NCBI RefSeq assembly: GCF_947500125.1
Contig: NZ_CANMRA010000007.1
Span: forward strand, 101,971 to 165,970
From: an uncultured Kocuria sp.
GTDB lineage: Bacteria > Actinomycetota > Actinomycetes > Actinomycetales > Micrococcaceae
DNA length: 64,000 nt
Reading direction: 5' to 3'
Every line of letters begins with the position of its first letter. The first letter of the stretch is position 1. A model generated the notes under the pieces. That model searched no databases and was not told the DNA's origin. It was given only the letters and a program-made list of their open reading frames with translations. Both the position numbers and the translations under genes were made by a program. Shown piece by piece: positions 57,343 to 64,000 of this stretch.

Positions 57343-58236
57343 GTGGCGCGCATCAACGAAATCCGCGACGGCGTCTTCGCCGTGAGCACGGACAACTGGA
57401 GGCTGAACTCCGGTGTCGTGCTCGGGACCCGTCGCGCCCTCGTGATCGACACGGGCGCGGGCCCGCGCCAGGCCCGGGAGATCCTGGAGGCCGTCCGCTC
57501 GCTCACGGGCCTGCCGCTGACGGTCGTGAACACCCACGCCCACTACGACCACTTCCTGGGCAACGCCGTGTTCCAGCGCGCCGGGGCCGAGGACTTCTGG
57601 GCCCACCGCGGCTGCGCGGCGGCGATCGAGGCGCACGGCGACTTCCAGCGCTCGTTCGTGGGCATCCACGAGCCCGAGATGGCTGCCGCCGAGGGACCGG
57701 ACACCCGTCTCGTCGTGCCCAACCGGCACCTGCCGGGCACGGGCCGGCGTCCCGCCCTGACCCGGGTGGGCCTCGGGGAGCGCGCGGCGGTGCTCTTCTC
57801 CTTCGGCCCGGGACACACCGACAACGACCTCTGCGTGGGCGTCGACGACGTCGTCTTCACCGGGGACCTCGTGGAGCAGGGCGCCGACCCCAGCTTCGAC
57901 GACTCCTATCCGCGGGGCTGGGCCACGGCCCTCGAGAACCTGGCCGCCCTCGAGCGGTACCAGGTCTTCGTTCCCGGCCACGGCAACCCCGTGGAGCGCG
58001 GCTACGTGCTCCAGCAGGCCCGGCTCATGCGCACGGCGATCGAACGGGTGGACGCGAGCGAGGTCGCCGCGGCGCAGCCCGACGGCATGCGCCCCGTGAC
58101 GGCCTCGATGTTCCGCCTGCCCTACAACCCCGGGGCGGCGCGGATCCTGCTGGACCGGCTGGAGCGGATCAGGGCCGAGGACGCCGAGACCGAGGAGCTT
58201 GCAGCGCTGTCAGTGCCGCTGCCGCCAGCAGACTGA
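57343..58236 (+). CDS. Metallo-beta-lactamase-fold hydrolase
   Basis: 297 residues from a GTG. Metal-binding THAHYDHFLGN (His65, His67, Asp69, His70), GPGHTDNDLCV, DVVFTGDLVEQG and FVPGHGNPV are the motifs of the MBL fold. Resembles the broad group of quinoprotein-relay/SoxH-like and hydroxyacylglutathione-hydrolase-like proteins; substrate unknown. No signal peptide. TACCCT ends 6 nt upstream of the GTG, which rules out the ATG at 57295. Its last 68 bp overlap the end of the convergent PAP2 gene. Confidence 0.83.
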   Translation: MARINEIRDGVFAVSTDNWRLNSGVVLGTRRALVIDTGAGPRQAREILEAVRSLTGLPLTVVNTHAHYDHFLGNAVFQRAGAEDFWAHRGCAAAIEAHGDFQRSFVGIHEPEMAAAEGPDTRLVVPNRHLPGTGRRPALTRVGLGERAAVLFSFGPGHTDNDLCVGVDDVVFTGDLVEQGADPSFDDSYPRGWATALENLAALERYQVFVPGHGNPVERGYVLQQARLMRTAIERVDASEVAAAQPDGMRPVTASMFRLPYNPGAARILLDRLERIRAEDAETEELAALSVPLPPAD

Positions 58237-59017
58237 CGCCGAGGATCGCCGCGCACGCCGCGACCGCCGCCCAGCCGCCGCCCGGAACGCGCAGCGCCGC
58301 CCACAGCGGCAGCAGACCGACCAGGATCGACCCCGCGCCGAAGACGGCCAGCAGGGCGGTCAGGCCCCCGCCGGGCGCGGGACGCTCCACGGGCCCGGTC
58401 AGGCGCAGCACCAGACCGCCCAGGGCCGCCCAGCCCGACACGACCAGCAGGGCCGCCACGACGTCCGAGGGCCGGTGCCAGCCGTTCAGCAGCGTGGCCA
58501 CCCCGGTCGCGGTCATGGCCCCCGCCCCGAGCAGCGCGACGAACGGCCGGGACGGGGCGGGCGCCGCGAGCAGCACCACCGCCACGGCGGCGGCCGCGGC
58601 GGCCGTGTGCCCGGACGGGAAGGAGTTGACGGCGGCCTCCTGGATCCCGAGGTCGGGCTTCTCCAGCAGCACCCGCTTGAGCAGCTGGACCGTCAGGTTG
58701 GACAGCACGACCACCGCGGCCCCGACCACCGCCGGGGCGAGGCGCCGGGAGCGCACGGCGAGGACCGCGAGGCACAGCGCCGAGACGGCTCCCACCGCCC
58801 AGGGCACCGCGTCGAGCAGCTGGCCGACGCGGGCGGACAGGTCCGGGAAGGCGTTGTTCGCCTGGCGCAGGGCCAGCTCGTCGAGCCACTGCCCGGTCGC
58901 GGTGGTCAGGGCCACGACCCCGACCGCTGCCGCCGTCGCCCACAGGGCGGCGGCGCCGAGCAGGTGGCCCAGGACCTGCAGGACGGTGGGGACGGGGCGG
59001 CGGGCGGTCGTGGTCAT
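58169..59017 (-). CDS. PAP2-family membrane phosphatase
   Basis: 282 residues; AGGAG 6 nt before the ATG. Six membrane helices. Motifs: KRVLLEKPD (C1, with Lys-Pro instead of Arg-Pro), NSFPSGHTAA (C2, PSGH) and NGWHRPSDV (C3, with His and Asp). The Arg of the classic SRxxxxxHxxxD is not in its usual place, so the active site is somewhat atypical. Likely acts on a lipid phosphate such as undecaprenyl diphosphate outside the membrane. Tail-to-tail overlap with the MBL gene. Confidence 0.83.
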   Translation of the reverse strand: MTTTARRPVPTVLQVLGHLLGAAALWATAAAVGVVALTTATGQWLDELALRQANNAFPDLSARVGQLLDAVPWAVGAVSALCLAVLAVRSRRLAPAVVGAAVVVLSNLTVQLLKRVLLEKPDLGIQEAAVNSFPSGHTAAAAAAVAVVLLAAPAPSRPFVALLGAGAMTATGVATLLNGWHRPSDVVAALLVVSGWAALGGLVLRLTGPVERPAPGGGLTALLAVFGAGSILVGLLPLWAALRVPGGGWAAVAACAAILGVSLLAAAALTALQAPRSRRPRP

Positions 59018-59134
59018 CGAGCTCCTGGGCGGTGGGGCGGATCGTCGGGGTGCCGGCACGGCCGCGGCCGTGCCGGCACCCGCGGAGCCCTCATCATTCC
59101 ACGCACGCATCGGAGCACCCTGAGAGGCGCCCCC

Positions 59135-59140
59135 TAGGCT
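59135..59140 (+). promoter_or_regulatory. -10 hexamer of a leaderless promoter (menC)
   Basis: TAGGCT ends 7 nt before the ATG at 59148. Confidence 0.6.
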
Positions 59141-59147
59141 GGGGGGC

Positions 59148-60161
59148 ATGCTCCCCGCCGCGGCCCTGCCCCCGCTCGACGACCTGCTCGCGCACGCGCA
59201 CGTCGTCGCCCTGCCGATGCGCGTGCGCTTCCGCGGCATCGACGTGCGCGAGACGGTGCTCCTGCGCGGCCCCGCGGGATGGGGGGAGTTCGGCCCGTTC
59301 CCCGAGTACGGGGACGCCGAGGCCGGCGCGTGGCTGCGCGCCGCCGTCGACGCCGCGTGGCACGGCTTCCCGGCGCCCCGGCGCACGCGCATCCCCGTCA
59401 ACGCGACCGTGCCCGCCGTGCCGGCGTCCCGTGTCCCGGACGTGCTCGCCGGCTTCGGGGGCGGTGTGCGCGCCGTCAAGATCAAGGTCGCCGAGCCCGG
59501 CCAGGGCCCGGAGGACGACGACGCCCGGGTCGCGGCCGTGCGGGCCCTGCTGCCGGAGGCCGAGCTGCGGGTGGACGCCAACGGCGGCTGGGACGTGCCC
59601 ACGGCGCTCGCCGCCCTGGAGCGGCTCGGACGGCACGGCCTCGCGTACGCGGAGCAGCCCGTGCCCACGATCGCGGGCCTCGCCGCCGTCCGGGAGGGCC
59701 TCGCCGACCGGGGTGTGCCGGTGCTGGTGGCCGCGGACGAGTCCGTGCGCAAGGAGAGCGATCCGCTCGCGGTGGCCCGGGCGGGCGCCGCCGACCTGCT
59801 CGTGGTCAAGGCGGCCCCGCTCGGCGGAGTGCGCCGCGCCCTGGACGTCGTCGCGCGGGCCGGGCTGCCTGCGGTGGTCAGCTCCGCCCTGGACTCCTCG
59901 GTGGGCATCCGGGCCGGTCTCGCGCTCGCCGCCGCCCTGCCCGAACTCCCGTACGCCTGCGGGCTCGGAACCGTGTCCCTCCTGCGGGTGGACGTCCTGC
60001 GCGAGCCGCTGCGGCCGGTGGGCGGGATGCTCGAGCTGCGGGACGCGGTCCCGGACCCCGCGCTGCTGGAGCGCCACGCCGTGGCCGCGGACCGGCGCCG
60101 GTGGTGGCTGGAGCGGCTGCGCCGCGTGCACGCCCTGGCCGGGGCGTCGCCTCAGCACTGA
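59148..60161 (+). CDS. menC: o-Succinylbenzoate synthase
   Basis: 337 residues. Enolase-superfamily muconate-lactonising group: AVKIKVAEPG with the catalytic KxK lysine, metal ligands in RVDANGGW, YAEQPV and AADESV, and VVSSALDSS near the end. Dehydrates SHCHC to OSB, the substrate of MenE encoded at 39533-40696. Its stop overlaps the convergent hypothetical gene by 10 bp. Confidence 0.93.
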   Translation: MLPAAALPPLDDLLAHAHVVALPMRVRFRGIDVRETVLLRGPAGWGEFGPFPEYGDAEAGAWLRAAVDAAWHGFPAPRRTRIPVNATVPAVPASRVPDVLAGFGGGVRAVKIKVAEPGQGPEDDDARVAAVRALLPEAELRVDANGGWDVPTALAALERLGRHGLAYAEQPVPTIAGLAAVREGLADRGVPVLVAADESVRKESDPLAVARAGAADLLVVKAAPLGGVRRALDVVARAGLPAVVSSALDSSVGIRAGLALAAALPELPYACGLGTVSLLRVDVLREPLRPVGGMLELRDAVPDPALLERHAVAADRRRWWLERLRRVHALAGASPQH

Positions 60162-60562
60162 GCGGCGTCCCCCAGGACCTCCGCCCGGAGCCGGTCCAGG
60201 TCCACGGGCTCGCCCTCGTGCAGCCCGTGGCTGCGGACCCACGCCCGGGCGGCGCGCCAGATGTCGTCGCAGCCGAGCTCCACGTCGGGGTGGGCGGCGC
60301 CGATGCGCGTCTGGGCCGTGTGCTCGGGGTCGTCGCCCGTGAACGAGAAGACCGCCACGGGGCTGCAGGCGAGGCCCACCACCCCGCGGACGGAGGCGAT
60401 GACGCGTCCGTGCAGGCAGTCCCCCGGGTGCAGGTCCCAGGCGCGGTGCATGTGCAGGCAGTCCACGGCCGCGCGCCGGTGCCCGCGCGCGCCGCGCTCG
60501 TGCGGACCGGGCCCGCCGGGGTCCTGCTGGGGGAGAAGCCCCACCTCTGGTTCCGGGTGCAT
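60152..60562 (-). CDS. Hypothetical protein
   Basis: 136 residues; AGGAGG 6 nt before the ATG at 60562 is one of the best ribosome-binding sites in the window and is the main reason to accept the gene. The first 30 residues are Gly/Pro/Arg-rich; the rest looks like a folded globular domain with LHPGDCLHGRVIASVRGVVGL, FSFTGDDP and RAARAWVRSHGL. Six Cys in total. I do not recognise the family. Convergent with menC (10-bp overlap). Confidence 0.6.
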   Translation of the reverse strand: MHPEPEVGLLPQQDPGGPGPHERGARGHRRAAVDCLHMHRAWDLHPGDCLHGRVIASVRGVVGLACSPVAVFSFTGDDPEHTAQTRIGAAHPDVELGCDDIWRAARAWVRSHGLHEGEPVDLDRLRAEVLGDAAQC

Positions 60563-61015
60563 CGCGCGCCTCCTACGCCGGTGTCCGGGCCGGCTCCGCC
60601 GCCGCGGCGGCACGGCCCGTGGGCGGATCGAGCAGAAGGAGGGGGGTCTTCCGGACGGTCCCCGGTCACGGTCCGGGGCGCTGGACGGATGGGACGGCCT
60701 GACGGCACGAGCATCCCAGAACCGGGGCGGGGGCGGAATCGGCCGGCCCAATGTTTCTTCGAGTGAACACGCACCGCTCCCGGGTGCTCGGTGCTCGGGG
60801 CTCGCCGCGGGCCGGCCGCCGCCGGCCGCCGTCGGCCGTCACCTGCGGGCGGCCCCGGAGCCGAGCGGCGCGCCACACTCCCCGCCCGGTCACCGCCCGT
60901 TAACGTGTGCTTCACCTCGGCGCCCCCCGGGCCCCACACGGCGGTGGTGCAGTGGACTCGCATCCGACACCTGCGGCCGCGGACGCCCGCGGCCCCGACC
61001 CTCCCTGGGGGAGCC
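60563..61015. other. 453-bp intergenic region before phoX
   Basis: Contains the start of the minus-strand hypothetical gene's leader, a short AT-richer stretch around 60748-60765, a GC-repeat stretch (60790-60840; repeated GTGCTCGG and GGCCGCC), the PHO-box-like repeat at 60888-60920 and the phoX leader. No convincing gene on either strand. Confidence 0.6.
60888..60920 (+). promoter_or_regulatory. PHO-box-like triple 11-nt direct repeat
   Basis: Three adjacent 11-nt units, GGTCACCgccc, GTTAACGtgtg and CTTCACCtcgg, match the Streptomyces PhoP unit GTTCACCnnnn at 6, 5 and 6 of the 7 conserved bases. They end 95 bp before the phoX start. Strong candidate PhoP operator. Confidence 0.7.
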
Positions 61016-63214
61016 ATGACCGACACCGCCAAGCGCACCTTCCTCCCGCTGCTGGGCCACACCCGTGGCAAGCGCAGCCCCCTCACCTGTCAGCTGAAGT
61101 GCGGCAGCGCCTGCGCCGGCCCGGAGTGCAACACCTCCGGCAACGGCTACTTCCGCGACATCGCGAGCGCCGCCCTGACCCGCCGGTCCGCCCTGGGCCT
61201 GGGCGCCGCGGCGGCCGTGACCGTCGGCGTCGTCGGGGCCGCCCCCGAGGCCGCCCAGGCCCACGGCCGCGGCCGCTCCGGGCTGTCCTTCGCTCCGATC
61301 GCCCCCGTGCCGAACACCGTGGACGACCTCACGGTCCCCGAGGGCTTCGACTGGTCCCCGATCATCCGCTGGGGCGACCCGCTGTTCGCCGATTCCCCCG
61401 AGTTCGACCCCTCTGCGCAGACGCCCGAGGCCCAGGCGCGCCAGTTCGGCTACAACTGCGACTACCTCGACATCCTCCGCGACCGGGGCGGGCGCACGGC
61501 CGTGCTCGTGAGCAACCACGAGTACACCAACGAGAACCTCATGTTCCCGGCCGGGCAGCAGGACGACCTCCAGCGCGTGGCCGGGGTGGCCCTGGCCGCG
61601 CACGGCATGTCCGTGGTCGACCTGACCCGCGCCGGAGCGGGAAAGCCCTGGTCCTACGTCCGCGGCGGCGCCCGGAACCGGCGCATCACGATGAGCACCC
61701 CCTTCCGGGTGGACGGGCCCGCGGCGGGCTCCGACCTGCTGAGGACCCAGGCCGACCCCACCGGGGAGCTGGTGCTGGGCACCCTCAACAACTGCGCCGG
61801 TGGCACCACCCCGTGGGGCACGGTCCTGTCCGGCGAGGAGAACTTCAACCAGTACTTCAAGGGCAACGGGTCGCCCGAGCAGCAGCGCTACGGGATCTCC
61901 GCCGAGGCCCCGAGCCGCCGCTGGCACGAGGTCGACCCCCGCTTCGACTCGACCCTGCCGGGCTACGAGAACGAGCCGCACCGCTTCGGCTGGATCGTGG
62001 AGATCGACCCCCAGGACCCGGCCTCCACCCCCGTCAAGCACACGGCCCTGGGCCGCTTCAAGCACGAGGGCGCCAACGTGCGCGTGGCCGAGGACGGGAC
62101 CGTGGTGGCCTACTCCGGCGACGACGAGCGCTTCGACTACCTCTACAAGTTCGTCTCGGCCCAGAAGTACGTCGAGGGCGACCGCGCCCACAACATGACG
62201 CTGCTCTCCGAGGGCAACCTCTACGTCGCGCAGTTCACCGGGGACACGGAGGCCGAGATCGACGGCTCCGGGCGGCTGCCCTCCGACGGCGCGTTCGACG
62301 GCTCCGGGCGGTGGCTGCCGCTCCTCGTCGACGGGGAGTCGGCCGTGGACGGCATGTCCGTCGAGGAGGTCCTGGTGTTCACCCGGCTGGCCGCGGACCG
62401 GGCCGGCGCCACCAAGATGGACCGCCCGGAGGACGTCGAGCCCTCCCCGCACACCGGCAAGCTCTACGTGGCGCTGACCAACAACACCGACCGCGGCACT
62501 CCGGGCAAGGCCGGCCCGGACGAGGCCAACCCCCGCACCCAGAACCGGGACGGCCACGTGCTCGAGCTCACCGAGCGGAACAACCGCGCCGCCGCCCTGG
62601 AGTTCGACTGGAACCTGCTGATCGTGGCCGGGGACCCCTCGAAGAACGCCTCGGCGTACTTCTCCGGGTTCCCCGCGGACCAGGTGTCCCCGATCTCCTG
62701 CCCGGACAACCTGGCCTTCGACTCCGCGGGCAACCTGTGGGTCTCCACCGACGGCGCCCCGGGGACCATCGGCTACAACGACGGGCTGTTCAGGGTGGGC
62801 CTGTCCGGACGCGAGCGCGGCAACGTCCAGCAGTTCCTGGCCGTGCCCCAGGACGCGGAGACCTGCGGCCCGGTCATCCACGACGACGACCGGATGGTCT
62901 ACGTCAACGTCCAGCACCCGGGGGAGGACGGCTCCTTCGAGGAGCCCCGCTCCTACTTCCCGGACTACGTCGTGGAGACCCGCCAGGGCGAGGGCGAGTG
63001 GTCCCTGCCGCGGCCGTCCGTGGCCCAGGTCTTCGCCGCGGGCCGGGACGGGGACCCCGAGTTCCCCGGGGCGATCCACGACAAGCCGGGCCGGGGCCGC
63101 AACCAGCACAAGCGCCGCAAGAACGGCGAGCGCGGACCCCGCTACCGCGGCTACCGGGGCAAGGCCACGCCGGAGACGATGAGGGCGGCGCGGACCGCGG
63201 CACGCTCCTACTGA
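61016..63214 (+). CDS. phoX: PhoX-family (DUF839) alkaline phosphatase
   Basis: 732 residues; GGGGGAG 3 nt before the ATG. Residues 1-50 carry a Cys-rich segment (CQLKCGSACAGPEC) common to the actinobacterial branch, followed by a late Tat-type signal TRRSALGLGAAAAVTVG (about 55-71) and an AQA cleavage region. The PhoX beta-propeller follows, with VSNHEYTNE, SGEENFNQYF (Ca/Fe ligand Glu), GRFKHEGANV, SGDDERFDYLYKFVS and SCPDNLAFDSAGNLWVSTDG. Exported Ca/Fe phosphomonoesterase. The PHO-box-like repeat upstream fits induction by phosphate starvation. Confidence 0.92.
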   Translation: MTDTAKRTFLPLLGHTRGKRSPLTCQLKCGSACAGPECNTSGNGYFRDIASAALTRRSALGLGAAAAVTVGVVGAAPEAAQAHGRGRSGLSFAPIAPVPNTVDDLTVPEGFDWSPIIRWGDPLFADSPEFDPSAQTPEAQARQFGYNCDYLDILRDRGGRTAVLVSNHEYTNENLMFPAGQQDDLQRVAGVALAAHGMSVVDLTRAGAGKPWSYVRGGARNRRITMSTPFRVDGPAAGSDLLRTQADPTGELVLGTLNNCAGGTTPWGTVLSGEENFNQYFKGNGSPEQQRYGISAEAPSRRWHEVDPRFDSTLPGYENEPHRFGWIVEIDPQDPASTPVKHTALGRFKHEGANVRVAEDGTVVAYSGDDERFDYLYKFVSAQKYVEGDRAHNMTLLSEGNLYVAQFTGDTEAEIDGSGRLPSDGAFDGSGRWLPLLVDGESAVDGMSVEEVLVFTRLAADRAGATKMDRPEDVEPSPHTGKLYVALTNNTDRGTPGKAGPDEANPRTQNRDGHVLELTERNNRAAALEFDWNLLIVAGDPSKNASAYFSGFPADQVSPISCPDNLAFDSAGNLWVSTDGAPGTIGYNDGLFRVGLSGRERGNVQQFLAVPQDAETCGPVIHDDDRMVYVNVQHPGEDGSFEEPRSYFPDYVVETRQGEGEWSLPRPSVAQVFAAGRDGDPEFPGAIHDKPGRGRNQHKRRKNGERGPRYRGYRGKATPETMRAARTAARSY

Positions 63215-63242
63215 GTCCTGCCTCCGGGGTCCTGCCTCCTGT
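63215..63242. repeat. 14-bp tandem repeat behind phoX
   Basis: GTCCTGCCTCCGGG (63215-63228) and GTCCTGCCTCCTGT (63229-63242), starting directly after the phoX stop codon; a decayed third unit may follow. Confidence 0.65.
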
Positions 63243-63288
63243 TGCTTCCCGCCTCCTCGGCCCGTCCTCCGGACGCGCCCGGAGTCCA

Positions 63289-63326
63289 CCGGTCCCCGGT
63301 CCGCCCTGCGGCGTGCCGGGGACCGG
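63289..63326 (+). terminator. Hairpin between phoX and menD
   Basis: 11-bp perfect stem (63289-63299 with 63316-63326), 16-nt loop. Confidence 0.55.
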
Positions 63327-63339
63327 CGCGTTCCCGGAC

Positions 63340-63345
63340 TACCCT
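63340..63345 (+). promoter_or_regulatory. -10 hexamer of a leaderless promoter (menD)
   Basis: TACCCT ends 8 nt before the GTG at 63354. Confidence 0.5.
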
Positions 63346-63353
63346 GGTCTCCT

Positions 63354-64000
63354 GTGACCACACCGTCCCTCGACACCGCCCGCGCCGTCCTGGAGGAACT
63401 CGTCGTCGCCGGGATGCGGCACCTCGTCGTCGCCCCCGGCTCCCGGTCCGCGCCGCTGGCCTACGCCGCGGCGGCCGCCCAGGCCGCCGGGGCCCTCGAG
63501 GTCCACGTGCGGGTGGACGAGCGGGGCGCGGCGTTCACCGCCCTCGGCATCGCCCGGGCCACCGGCCGGCCCGCCGGGGTGCTGACCACCTCGGGCACGG
63601 CCGTGGGCAACCTGCTGCCCGCGGTGCTGGAGGCCGACCACGCCGAGGTGCCCCTCGTCGTGCTCTCCGCGGACCGCCCGCCGGAGCTGCGGGGCACCGG
63701 CGCCAACCAGACCACCCGCCAGCCGGGGATCTTCGGGGACCACGTGCGCGCCGCTGTGGACCTCCTCCCGGACGACGACGTGCCCGCCCGCCTCTCGGGG
63801 GCCCTCGCCGCCCTGGTCGGGCGTGGGCCGGACGGACCCCGGCCGGCAGGACCGGTCCAGCTCAACGTGGCCCTGCGCGAACCGCTGCACCCCGCGCCGG
63901 AGGACGGCCCGGTGCTCGCGGCCCGGGCACGGCGGCTGGCCTCCCGCGAGGGCGCACGGCCGGACCCGGGTCCGGCCGCGGTGGCGGCCGGACCCGTCCG
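63354..64000 (+). CDS. menD: SEPHCHC synthase MenD, N-terminal part
   Basis: Cut by the right edge; 215 residues visible from a GTG. ThDP-dependent enzyme domain: HLVVAPGSRSAPLAYAA, the VRVDERGAAFTALG segment holding the cofactor-activating Glu, TTSGTAVGNLLPAVLEA and LSADRPPELRGTGANQT are MenD-specific. Joins isochorismate and 2-oxoglutarate in the first committed step of menaquinone synthesis. With menC, menE, menB and menA it gives most of the pathway in this window; menF and a methyltransferase (menG) are not seen. Confidence 0.94.
   Translation, partial: MTTPSLDTARAVLEELVVAGMRHLVVAPGSRSAPLAYAAAAAQAAGALEVHVRVDERGAAFTALGIARATGRPAGVLTTSGTAVGNLLPAVLEADHAEVPLVVLSADRPPELRGTGANQTTRQPGIFGDHVRAAVDLLPDDDVPARLSGALAALVGRGPDGPRPAGPVQLNVALREPLHPAPEDGPVLAARARRLASREGARPDPGPAAVAAGPV

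Overview
The window is a contiguous chromosomal segment of a very GC-rich actinobacterium. Gene content (Ssd-Tad locus, RamB-type regulator next to aceA/aceB, bS22, menaquinone genes, PhoX) and codon use with G/C in almost every third position point to Micrococcales, probably Micrococcaceae and possibly Kocuria; the genus is an inference. I recognise 56 protein genes (one cut at each edge), no tRNA or rRNA, no CRISPR, no insertion sequence and no phage genes.

Layout. 1-241: tail of a WD40-like protein. 296-2044 (-): a lone Pol I-type polymerase. 2188-7424 (+): Ssd-TadA-TadB-TadC-Flp pilin-TadE-Rv3654c-like, the actinobacterial Tad pilus locus, closed by a convergent MrfA/YprA-type helicase (7429-9771). 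9856-15187: a GH13 alpha-glucosidase divergent from a DeoR regulator-galT-galK operon, with an AT-rich palindromic operator between them. 15264-19018: two related PPOX-fold proteins around the tRNA hydroxylase TrhO and a methyltransferase. 19229-25057: topA, Ppx/GppA, a TIM-barrel isomerase, proC. 25083-27156 (-): trkH-trkA K+ uptake. 27331-31550: acuC-like deacetylase, ArsR regulator, gdhA, FadR regulator. 31715: the 32-residue bS22 gene. 31944-37365: glutaredoxin, phosphatase, then the System II cytochrome c set (TlpA, CcdA, ResB, CcsB). 38526-41746 (-): menA, menE, menB; menC (59148) and menD (63354) lie further on. 41854-49927: alpha/beta hydrolase, hrpB, CitE-like lyase, lipoprotein PBP, ldh. 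49991-56379: PutP-type symporter, RamB-like regulator and the glyoxylate shunt aceA-aceB. 56301-64000: gluQRS, MBL hydrolase, PAP2 phosphatase, menC, a hypothetical, phoX with a PHO-box-like triplet repeat, menD.

Functional themes: aerobic respiration (menaquinone plus cytochrome c maturation), C2 metabolism (aceA/aceB under RamB), galactose use, a type IVc-like pilus, phosphate scavenging. Much of the order parallels Mycobacterium tuberculosis (Rv3646c-Rv3660c; Rv0465c/Rv0467; Rv0496-Rv0555), so this is mainly core genome.

The most striking signal is not a gene: 23 of 55 visible start codons have a TANNNT-like -10 hexamer ending only 6-8 nt before the start codon, which predicts leaderless mRNAs. 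The hexamer also decides several ambiguous starts. A second recurring pattern is short 11-15 bp tandem repeats placed at or just behind stop codons.
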